Shown here: in pieces, positions 51,401-59,278 of the stretch
How positions within the stretch are numbered: position 1 is the stretch's first letter
How the letters are laid out: every line of letters starts with the position of its first letter
Source: Nostoc sp. FACHB-973
Lineage (GTDB): Bacteria > Cyanobacteriota > Cyanobacteriia > Cyanobacteriales > Nostocaceae
NCBI RefSeq assembly: GCF_014698115.1
Contig: NZ_JACJSJ010000015.1
Span: 1 to 64,000, forward strand
Direction: 5' to 3'
Length of the DNA stretch: 64,000 nucleotides
Translations under genes and position numbers: made by a program
The notes under the pieces: model-generated
What the model was told of the DNA's origin: nothing
The model's database searches: none
The model's input: the letters and a program-made list of their open reading frames with translations, nothing else

Positions 51401-52632
51401 TATTTTGCACTCCCAACTAGTTCTGTCTGATAAACGGGGTACATATCTACACCCTCACCACCACGAGGATAGGTAGCGCAAAGCTGCTTATGATCTGCTA
51501 AAGCTTGTGCCAATTCTTCCCGTGTCAAATCATTCACAAAGAAGCAGGTACCAATCGGTTTAGGCATAGCAGCTCTTAACAAACCATCTCGTGTGAGGGT
51601 GATAGATTCAGTAGCGTCCCATAGCAGTTCTTCATCCAATAAAGGATGGTCGAGAGCCAGCCCCAAACGACTGATTAATCCTATAATGCGATCGCGTTCT
51701 TCAATGGTGATATAGCCTCTATTGCCTGCGATGGTTGCAGATAAAGCCATATCGATGCTCACCGCATGTCCATGAAACATCGGTACCCGTGGTGCCAGTT
51801 CTAAAGTCGGACTCCAGGTGTGTCCATAAGCAATTGCTCTGTCCAAATCTAGTTCGCGGAGGTTAGGTACTTCTAACTCCAACATTTTTTTGATCGCTTC
51901 GTAAGTCAGACGGTGAGCTATTTCTTTAATCTGTGGAGTTGCATCAATATTGCCAAAGTGAGTGTCAAGCAGTTCTTTGCCATACTTTTCTAACCACTCA
52001 AACACACCCCCATGAGCAACTACAGCAATTTTGACTAATTCTGCCATTCCATTACGCACTTGATTTGTTGGTAATGTGCCCAGCAGAGAAAAGTCTAAAA
52101 ACACTTTTTGAGAAGCGTGATAAGCACCCAAACGATTTTTCAGTTTCCGATGATTAACTGCTACCTTAATAGCGACGCTAGCATCAATCAAACCAATCAA
52201 AGAAGTAGGAATCCGGATGTAATTACTACTACGGCGATAGGTAGAACAAGCAAACCCTACAACGTCTGTAATTAAACCACCACCCACTACTAAGACTGGC
52301 TCTTTTCGTACTAATTTGAAGTCTGCGAACACATCTATAATCTTCTCAAAGGTTTGGATAGATTTGTTTGGTTCGCTAATAGTCAGAGCAAAAATCCTCA
52401 GTTCAATACCGTAATAACGGAAGTATTTCTCAATCTGAGTGCCGTAAAACTGGTTGACATTAGTATCTACAACGGCCAAGCATCTTCCAAAACTTTTATA
52501 TGTTTCTGCAAGTTCTGGATTAGCAATATCAAAAACACCATCTACATAAACTAAGTCATACTCAATCTTTTCATAAGCTTCTACGTGAAATGTAGTTTCA
52601 GTAGCTTGAAGTTTTGTTTGAACGATGCTCAC
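51400..52632 (-). CDS. mysA: MysA, demethyl-4-deoxygadusol synthase
   Basis: 410 residues of the sugar-phosphate cyclase (dehydroquinate-synthase-like) family: [20 protein letters not shown] (NAD-binding, about 125-144), [48 protein letters not shown] and [19 protein letters not shown] with the zinc-binding His, [13 protein letters not shown]. It cyclises sedoheptulose 7-phosphate to demethyl-4-deoxygadusol, the first MAA step. The gene cluster assigns it to MysA rather than AroB. A long non-coding region (52633-53477) lies upstream. Confidence 0.94.
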   Translation of the reverse strand: MSIVQTKLQATETTFHVEAYEKIEYDLVYVDGVFDIANPELAETYKSFGRCLAVVDTNVNQFYGTQIEKYFRYYGIELRIFALTISEPNKSIQTFEKIIDVFADFKLVRKEPVLVVGGGLITDVVGFACSTYRRSSNYIRIPTSLIGLIDASVAIKVAVNHRKLKNRLGAYHASQKVFLDFSLLGTLPTNQVRNGMAELVKIAVVAHGGVFEWLEKYGKELLDTHFGNIDATPQIKEIAHRLTYEAIKKMLELEVPNLRELDLDRAIAYGHTWSPTLELAPRVPMFHGHAVSIDMALSATIAGNRGYITIEERDRIIGLISRLGLALDHPLLDEELLWDATESITLTRDGLLRAAMPKPIGTCFFVNDLTREELAQALADHKQLCATYPRGGEGVDMYPVYQTELVGSAK

Positions 52633-53242
52633 AGATTTTACCCTCTAGTTGAAAGAAATTGTAACTTTGATGTCGATGCCATTAGAAGTGTAAGCACTTC
52701 TCAAAGATGGTAATTTAACTTGCTAAACTGATGTCGCAAGTTAATTGCCCGTGATTCATGAGGAAAAACAGGTATATCTCAATGAAGTTTCGTTGGATTG
52801 CAGATTTAGAAACGACAAAATATAGCACTAGAAATCAAGTGCATTTACTGTCGTTTCATCGGCACAGCAAAAGGACTTAAGTCTTTGCTGAACCTTAAGA
52901 ATCTGGCAAATGTACGCAATAAAACTTCATATATTTTTCAGATTATCAGACTGTTAATGCTATGTCTAGCCTCAAGGATTACGGACTGAAAGTAGCTGAA
53001 TAACGGTTTACAAGCAAGTTAGAAGAATATTTTTACTTGCTCAAAAAGCTTAAACGCTCGTTTACATTAGTTAACATATCACTATTTTTCAAATATTGCA
53101 CCTAAACCAAAGGTAGATTTGCAATAAAAAAGTAAATTTAGAGGATTTGGCGATTTGAGGGACATTTAGTAGATCAATCTTTGGGTAGCGAGACGAGAGG
53201 ACATCATCCATGTCATAAGGCTGCCAAAACTCTGATTTTCAG

Positions 53243-53270
53243 GTAGGGGCAATTCATGAATTGCCCCTAC
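53243..53270. repeat. Palindromic dispersed repeat
   Basis: A perfect 28-bp palindrome, GTAGGGGCAATTCA followed by its complement, between mysA and the MFS gene. It belongs to the same GTAGGGGC...GCCCCTAC type as 41390-41418. In the rest of the 845-bp gap I see no gene; it should contain the mys and MFS promoters. Confidence 0.8.
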
Positions 53271-53477
53271 AGCATCTAGTTTTGCGTAAATCCTAAAAGA
53301 AAAAAAATTTTCTTGTTAGTGCCTGTGCGCCTAATTTCAGGTGTCCTGATGAGAAATCCCTATTTTTAAGCCATCAGCTTCTCCTTGCCTGTCTCTTTCC
53401 CCCTTCCCCTTTTATGGATTTTATAGATAGGCTCTAATTGGGATACTTCGCTATTATTTTTTTTAAGTACTAGATTT

Positions 53478-54920
53478 ATGGATTTTGTTCCGGTTGAAAC
53501 AGGCGCACCTGTTTCTGTAGAAATCGCCGAGGTTGCTTCACCATCAACACTTTCTCCTAGCTCAACACCCAGCTCTGGTATTTCTAAAGATGCTATTCGC
53601 GCCAGTTTGAGGGCTTCCACTGCCGATGGTGTTTTCGCAGCAGTTTTCGCTGTTGCCACTGGCGGAGTTTTGCTGGGTAATTTTTTGGTCGAATTGGATG
53701 CTAGTCCGGTGGTCTTTGGCCTGGTGTCCTCTATCCCTATGTTGGCACATCTATTTCAGCCGATAGGTGCTTACTTATCTGAACGCAGCACCAGCCGCTT
53801 TCAGTATTCATTGCGGACACACGGAATTGCTCGATTACTGTGGCTAATTTTAGTAATTGCCATTGCTAGCTTTAGCTGGGGAGGGCTAAATTCTAACCAA
53901 TTGGTGATATTGTCCCTCTCGATTCTTCTATGCAGCCATCTTTTAGGAGGACTGGCAATTGCATCATGCTTGAGTTGGATAGCAATGTTAGTCCCACGAC
54001 AGTTGCGAGGGAGATATTTCGGGCTACGCAATAGCCTTGCCAACCTGACCGAGTTAGTTAGCTTGCCCTTAGCTGGTTTAGCCATATCACATTGGTATGG
54101 GGGGACTATCCAAGGTTATGGAATGATTTTGTTAGTAGGCATTTTCTTTGGAATTGTCAGCTTGGGGTGTCAATATTTCCTCGTAGATATGAATCCCCAA
54201 TTACAAAATACTTATCATGCTAGCTCATCTGAAACTAGTAAAATTGAGGTAGACTCGTCACTAAGTGAACTTGAGGAGACATCTGGTGGAATCTCTCTAC
54301 GGCAAACATTGACACCAGAAAACGATTTAATTAGCAGCATTAGGAAAAACTCGAATTTTTTGGTGTTTTTGCTTTATTTTGGCTCATGGACGTTTGCTGT
54401 TAACCTCAGTGCCCCATTTTTTAACCTCTATTTACTAGATACGCTAAATCTAGATGTGAGTTGGGTAACTTTCTACAACAGCTTGCGGGCTGGGGCACAT
54501 ATGCTGATGCTGATTGTCTGGGGTAAATTAGCAGATAAAATTGGCAATCGTCCGATTTTAATTTCTACAGGAATTCTCATTGCAGTCATACCGTGGCTAT
54601 GGCTACTGATTGGTTCTAGTCCCGTGGATCTCTGGCTGTGGTTACCTTTGTTACACATTTTCATTGGCGCCAATTGGGGAGGAGTTGATTTGTGTAACAA
54701 CAATCTCCAGATAGAAATTGCACCAGTAAAAAATCAGTCTATCTATTTTGCGATCGCAGCTGCTATTGCTGGGGTAAGTGGTGCTTTAGGAGCGACTATA
54801 GGCGGCTTTATCGCTCAATTTGCTGGGTCTTTTGGCATTGCGGAAGTCTTCATTATGTCTGGTCTCTTACGCTTAGCGTCACTTATACCACTGATTCTTA
54901 AAAAAGATCTCGGTAGTTAG
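53478..54920 (+). CDS. MFS transporter next to the MAA cluster
   Basis: 480 residues with about twelve membrane segments and an N-terminal cytoplasmic Ser/Pro/Thr-rich stretch (residues 1-40). MFS-like loop signatures include LRGRYFGLRNSLANL (about 176-190) and WGKLADKIGNRPILISTG (about 346-363). It is divergent from mysABCD by 845 bp and just before the MysH-like gene, so export of MAAs or precursors is a reasonable guess. Substrate is not shown by sequence. Confidence 0.85.
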   Translation: MDFVPVETGAPVSVEIAEVASPSTLSPSSTPSSGISKDAIRASLRASTADGVFAAVFAVATGGVLLGNFLVELDASPVVFGLVSSIPMLAHLFQPIGAYLSERSTSRFQYSLRTHGIARLLWLILVIAIASFSWGGLNSNQLVILSLSILLCSHLLGGLAIASCLSWIAMLVPRQLRGRYFGLRNSLANLTELVSLPLAGLAISHWYGGTIQGYGMILLVGIFFGIVSLGCQYFLVDMNPQLQNTYHASSSETSKIEVDSSLSELEETSGGISLRQTLTPENDLISSIRKNSNFLVFLLYFGSWTFAVNLSAPFFNLYLLDTLNLDVSWVTFYNSLRAGAHMLMLIVWGKLADKIGNRPILISTGILIAVIPWLWLLIGSSPVDLWLWLPLLHIFIGANWGGVDLCNNNLQIEIAPVKNQSIYFAIAAAIAGVSGALGATIGGFIAQFAGSFGIAEVFIMSGLLRLASLIPLILKKDLGS

Positions 54921-55129
54921 GGTGAAATAATTTAACTGAGGTTGTCAAAAAATAGTCCATCTACAGAAAGAATTGCTAACTGAATATTTACTCTATATTG
55001 AAAAAACTTTGTTAGATCGTGACAAATCTCAGTAAAATAAATTCCAAAAATCCTTGGTGAGATCGGCTGATATGCATTTAGCAGTTGCGATCTAAAATAA
55101 TTTAATTTCAAAATCTGAAAAAAGATAAA

Positions 55130-55933
55130 ATGCTCAAGGTAGACACACCAAAAATTAGCCCTCAACAAGTTGAAGCTTTTGAACGAGATGGCGTTATCTG
55201 CGTCAAAAATGCTGTGGATGACATCTGGGTAGAACGGATGCGAACAGCAGTTGACAAGAATATATTAACCCCTGGTCCTCTGGAAGAGAAGAATGCCCCA
55301 AGATCAGAAGGCAGTGCGGAGCATACCAGTAACTTATGGCTTGTTGATGCTGATTTCCGTGCTTTGGCTTTTGAATCTCCATTACCAACACTCGCAGTTC
55401 AAGTTTTAAAGTCCCAAAAATTAAACTTTTTGGCTGACGGTTTTTTTGTGAAAAAACCAAAAAAAAACAGTCGTATTGGGTGGCATAACGACCTACCTTA
55501 CTGGCCTATACAAGGCTGGCAGTGTTGTAAAATTTGGCTGGCTCTAGATACTGTCAACCAGGAAAATGGTCGATTAGAGTATATCAAAGGTTCTCATCGA
55601 TGGGGCAGAGAGTTACGCGAGCGATCGAACCCCTCGTGGTTTGTAGAACCAGAACCTCACGAAATTCTCTCCTGGGATATGGAGCCTGGAGATTGCTTGA
55701 TTCATCATTTTCTGACAATTCATCATTCAGTAACTAACATATCTTCTACACAACGACGTGCAGTAGTGACTAATTGGACTGGTGATGATGTTACTTATTA
55801 TCAGCGTCCGAAAGCGTGGCCTTTCAAACCTCTTGAAGAAATTGATTTACCAGAATTTAATTCATTGAAAACCAAAAAATCTGATGAGCCGATAGACTGT
55901 GATATATTTCCTAGAGTTCAAGTGCATCTCTAG
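55130..55933 (+). CDS. PhyH-type Fe(II)/2-oxoglutarate oxygenase, probable MysH
   Basis: 267 residues of the phytanoyl-CoA dioxygenase family. The metal ligands appear as IGWHNDLPYW (HxD, near residues 122-131) and IHHS with the distal His, with Arg in QRRAVVTNW for 2-oxoglutarate. MysH enzymes of this family convert shinorine or porphyra-334 to palythine-type MAAs in Nostoc. Close proximity to a complete mysABCD set and a matching length support MysH, so palythine formation is likely but not proven. Confidence 0.8.
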   Translation: MLKVDTPKISPQQVEAFERDGVICVKNAVDDIWVERMRTAVDKNILTPGPLEEKNAPRSEGSAEHTSNLWLVDADFRALAFESPLPTLAVQVLKSQKLNFLADGFFVKKPKKNSRIGWHNDLPYWPIQGWQCCKIWLALDTVNQENGRLEYIKGSHRWGRELRERSNPSWFVEPEPHEILSWDMEPGDCLIHHFLTIHHSVTNISSTQRRAVVTNWTGDDVTYYQRPKAWPFKPLEEIDLPEFNSLKTKKSDEPIDCDIFPRVQVHL

Positions 55934-56003
55934 TTGGAAATCTCCACTATTAAACAACTAGCAAAATTCAATCAACTTATTGCTTGGATTATGTCTTGAT
56001 ATA

Positions 56004-56035
56004 TGGGCATTCACCGAATGAGTGCTGAATGCCCA
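56004..56035. terminator. Bidirectional hairpin terminator
   Basis: TGGGCATTCA and TGAATGCCCA form a 10-bp stem between two convergent genes, the MysH-like oxygenase and the GT14 glycosyltransferase. The following TTTATAATAG is a weak T-run. Confidence 0.6.
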
Positions 56036-56050
56036 GTCAGTTTATAATAG

Positions 56051-56965
56051 CTACTCGGAGGTAATGCGATCGAGTTCATCGAGAATATTGCTATCTATAG
56101 CAATGTCAAATTTCCGAGCAAAATGAGCAGATGATGCAAGTAGATTAGGCAAATCTTCCATTAACAATACTTTTGGATGAGAACCTCCAGTTGACCAATC
56201 AATATAGCGGCGACGGTCGTTTTTTAGTTTTAGGTGAGGTGCATTAACAAGTATAGTTTGAAAGTATGCCTCGTCTGCATATTTGATTTTACTATAATGT
56301 AAGGTTACGGCATTTCTTTCTTGGTGAAAATCGATAATATACTCAGCAGCTTTACGATTAGCACAAAACCATTGACTTCCACTGAAACAAGCAAGTTTCT
56401 TTGAAAAAGGAAGAAAAGGTTTTGTTAATAAAGGATGTTCTAAGCGTATTTCCATATTCAGTTGAGCAAAATATTTTTTTGAATAATGAAAAGCAAACGA
56501 CTTTGTACAGTATCGTTGATAGGAATTTTTCAGCCATAACATATTTGGTTTTAAATCTTGTTTATAAGTCTCATACGTGATTCGCTCATACTGAATATAA
56601 GCATCGTCTGGACTTGAGGCTAGATCTTCCAATATTTGCCTTGCAGTCTTTATCGGATAGTCTGCTCCACTAAGTAGTACAAACCAATCCGGTGCATCGG
56701 AGACCTCGTACATTAGTTTAAGTGCCTGTATTGTAGCCTCTTGAAGAGAAAAATCTGCCCATTCAGTTTGTAAGTGAGGGCGTACTAGTAAAACATTTTT
56801 TGGCAGAGTATCTACAGGTAAATCACATTTTGAAAAATCATGATGACACACAATTAGAGGATAATTGAACATCCTGTTTAAGGTATTTATCAGTCTGTAA
56901 ATTTGTAGAGGTTTTGTGTGTGTTAATAAAACAAAACCTATAGATTGGCTGCTGTGATTTTGCAT
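56051..56965 (-). CDS. GT14 (core-2/I-branching type) glycosyltransferase
   Basis: 304 residues with GT14 features: IGFVLLTHTKPLQIYRLINT (9-28), DAPDWFVLLSGADYPIKTAR and KLACFSGSQWFCANRKAAEY, plus DEAYFQTILVNAP. The family transfers beta-linked sugars, in bacteria often onto surface glycans. It is near the MAA genes and glycosylated MAAs are known in Nostoc, but adjacency across a terminator is weak evidence for that role. Confidence 0.82.
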   Translation of the reverse strand: MQNHSSQSIGFVLLTHTKPLQIYRLINTLNRMFNYPLIVCHHDFSKCDLPVDTLPKNVLLVRPHLQTEWADFSLQEATIQALKLMYEVSDAPDWFVLLSGADYPIKTARQILEDLASSPDDAYIQYERITYETYKQDLKPNMLWLKNSYQRYCTKSFAFHYSKKYFAQLNMEIRLEHPLLTKPFLPFSKKLACFSGSQWFCANRKAAEYIIDFHQERNAVTLHYSKIKYADEAYFQTILVNAPHLKLKNDRRRYIDWSTGGSHPKVLLMEDLPNLLASSAHFARKFDIAIDSNILDELDRITSE

Positions 56966-56998
56966 TTTGAAGGTTGGAATGACTGATTGTTATACTAT

Positions 56999-57502
56999 TT
57001 AATCAGCAGTAATTAATATTTTACTCATCTTGGTAACTGGAACAACTACCCCATTTCTTAAGTAATGAGGCGCTCTTTGGATAGCAGTAAATCCCAGTTT
57101 TACATAAAACCCTTCAGCATAAAGGCTAGCAGTTGTAATTACCTTATTTATACTGCGATCGCTTGCTTCATTGCAAAAATGTTCAACTAAAGCACGCCCA
57201 ATACCTTTACCTTGATATTTAGGATGGACGTATAGCCCAATCAGTTCATCAACAACGAAACTGGCGAAACCCATAACAACATCTCCCTCTACTGCGACCC
57301 ACAAAGATTCCACTTTCATATTTTTTAATATATTTGAACCATCAGGCTGGTTGCGGTTGTTACGCCAAGCTAAAAGCTCTTTTTCGGTATAAAAAGTTGC
57401 AGGCAAAGCTTTGATAGCAGCAATATGAATTGCACTCAACACCCACGCATCTTTTTCATCAGCAGGTCGAAGAGATATTTTATTGACACTCATAGCTAGC
57501 AT
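56999..57502 (-). CDS. GNAT-family N-acetyltransferase
   Basis: 167 residues with the acetyl-CoA site LIGLYVHPKYQGKGIGRALV (residues 88-107; loop QGKGIGRA) and the ASLYAEGFYVKLGF motif of GNAT enzymes. A start three codons later (MSVNKISLRP) is equally possible. Substrate unknown; the fold and motif suggest small-molecule or protein acetylation. Confidence 0.85.
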   Translation of the reverse strand: MLAMSVNKISLRPADEKDAWVLSAIHIAAIKALPATFYTEKELLAWRNNRNQPDGSNILKNMKVESLWVAVEGDVVMGFASFVVDELIGLYVHPKYQGKGIGRALVEHFCNEASDRSINKVITTASLYAEGFYVKLGFTAIQRAPHYLRNGVVVPVTKMSKILITAD

Positions 57503-57540
57503 TTAGTGTAACTTATTCAGGGATTGTAACAACCTTTGTG

Positions 57541-57756
57541 CTAAGCAACCCATAACGGCGCTACGTTTCCTGGCTTGGTGCTTTCGGTTTTACTGTGTGC
57601 CTTTTGTGAGAATTGCCACGCTAGTGCTTGGCGAGTGTAGTTGATAACCAGTAATTGAACGCGGTTAAGGTGTTCGAGTTGTTGCACTAGTTCGCGGAGT
57701 TCATCTGCATTAGAAACTGACGTGGGTTGAGTTGCCCAGTTACCTAACTGTTGGCT
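57541..57756 (-). pseudogene. Coding remnant without start codon
   Basis: A 71-codon open frame reading QQLGNWATQPTSVSNADELR then ELVQQLEHLNRVQLLVINYT, bounded upstream by an in-frame stop with no ATG. The regular helical pattern looks coding. Probably the C-terminal fragment of a gene lost by deletion, or a small gene using GTG. In the 336-bp gap before RNase Z nothing else is seen. Confidence 0.35.
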
Positions 57757-57838
57757 CTAAAAAGTATTTTGTTCATCAACCGTGCCACTATAGAAACATA
57801 GAGCTGCAAATTGAGCAATAGGAAGACTAAAGAACGCT

Positions 57839-58798
57839 GTGCAGATAACATTCTTAGGGACGAGTTCCGGTGTACCCACGCGATCGCGCAATGTTTCCAG
57901 TATCGCCCTGAGATTACCCCAAAGGGCGGAACTGTGGTTATTTGACTGTGGTGAAGGCACTCAGCATCAAATTTTGCGGAGTGAACTAAAAATCAGCCAA
58001 CTGTCCCGAATTTTTATCACCCACATGCACGGCGACCACATTTTTGGCTTGATGGGACTTCTTGCTACTTGCGGCTTGGCTGGCAATGTAGAACGAATTG
58101 ACATCTATGGGCCACCTGGATTAAATGAATACATTCAAGCCGCCTCGCGTTTATCTCACACACACTTTTCCTATCCCATTAAAGTCCACGCCGTCCGTCC
58201 AGGGGTGATTTATGAAGATGATGATTTCACTGTTAGCTGTGGTAATTTACATCACCGGATTACAGCTTTCGGCTATCGCGTAGCCGAAAAAGACCGCACA
58301 GGTCGCTTCGATATCGAAAAAGCTAAAGCTTTACAAATTCCTCCGGGTCGCGTTTACGGTCAACTCAAGCGCGGTGAAACAGTAACCCTTGAGGATGGAC
58401 GCGTGATTCATGGCGTCGAATTGTGCGGCCCTACAGAAATTGGTCGCAAAATTGCCTATTGTACAGACACAATTTATTGTGATGGCGCAGTGGCATTAGC
58501 TCATGATGCAGATGTATTAATTCACGAAGCCACCTTTGCCCATCAAGATGCAGACATGGCTTTTCAGCGATTGCATTCCACAAGCACAATGGCAGCCCAA
58601 ACAGCTTTAGCCGCTGGGGCACGTCGGCTGATTATGACCCATTTTAGTCCCCGCTATGCTCCTGGAAATAACTTAGAGTTAAAAGATCTGCTTCAGGAAG
58701 CCCGTGCAATTTTTCCTCGTACTGACATGGCTTATGATTTCATGGTTCATGAAGTACCCAGGCGCCGGGAAGTGGAATTAACCAAAGTAGGCGTGTGA
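57839..58798 (+). CDS. rnz: Ribonuclease Z
   Basis: 319 residues, starting at GTG as MQITFLGTSSG. Metallo-beta-lactamase fold with FDCGEGTQHQ, the HxHxDH motif in ITHMHGDHIFGL (residues 59-70), a flexible-arm region near GRVYGQLKRGE, YCTDTIYCD, IHEATFAHQDADMA and MTHFSPRY. It matures the 3' ends of tRNA precursors lacking CCA, relevant for the tRNA-Val here, which has no encoded CCA. Length is normal. Confidence 0.95.
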   Translation: MQITFLGTSSGVPTRSRNVSSIALRLPQRAELWLFDCGEGTQHQILRSELKISQLSRIFITHMHGDHIFGLMGLLATCGLAGNVERIDIYGPPGLNEYIQAASRLSHTHFSYPIKVHAVRPGVIYEDDDFTVSCGNLHHRITAFGYRVAEKDRTGRFDIEKAKALQIPPGRVYGQLKRGETVTLEDGRVIHGVELCGPTEIGRKIAYCTDTIYCDGAVALAHDADVLIHEATFAHQDADMAFQRLHSTSTMAAQTALAAGARRLIMTHFSPRYAPGNNLELKDLLQEARAIFPRTDMAYDFMVHEVPRRREVELTKVGV

Positions 58799-58886
58799 AT
58801 TTTAGATTTTAGATTTTGGATTTTAGATTTTGGTGAAGCAGCAGGGTTTTGGGGAGACCCAAAACCGGACTTACAGCTATTTTCAG

Positions 58887-59090
58887 GTAAATAGACCACG
58901 CGTTAAGGGCACAGCATTGCTGTGCCCCTACGACAGATGTGGTTCAAATACATGAAAACTGCTGTAAGGATTAGCCCTTTGAAGGTGGATAAAAATTCTC
59001 GAAAATAAATACTTATCATTTAGACTGACGCTCTTGCGCTCTTACGCAAAGAGATTTTAATGATAAGTGATTAGGCGGACATGATATAAC
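58887..59090. repeat. Dispersed repeat with palindrome, copy B
   Basis: Inverse-orientation partner of 35293-35432, longer by an internal segment. It contains GGCACAGCATTGCTGTGCCC as a palindrome and a second hairpin with GAGCGCAAGAGCGTCAGTC. The remainder of the 480-bp gap shows TTTAGAT heptamers (58799-58835) and a palindrome at 59151-59172, but no gene. Confidence 0.7.
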
Positions 59091-59278
59091 TTCTGATCTC
59101 TGTGGTCTCTGCGCCTCTGTGGTTAAATATAGCGATTCTGGTTTGGATGCAAGGGTAGCACAGCTGTGCTACCCTACGAACGGGCGTATTTTACTTTGTA
59201 AGATAGCGATCGCACCCACAAAGAAATAAAGAGATTTTATGCATCACCTTGTAACGGCTATAGAATCATCGTTGGCGT

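Noticed and set aside
53366-53659. Minus-strand 97-codon frame upstream of and within the MFS gene
   Set aside because: It is antisense to the N-terminal part of a clear MFS gene and shows no family features.
58431-58622. Minus-strand small frame in rnz
   Set aside because: Shadow of the conserved RNase Z coding sequence.
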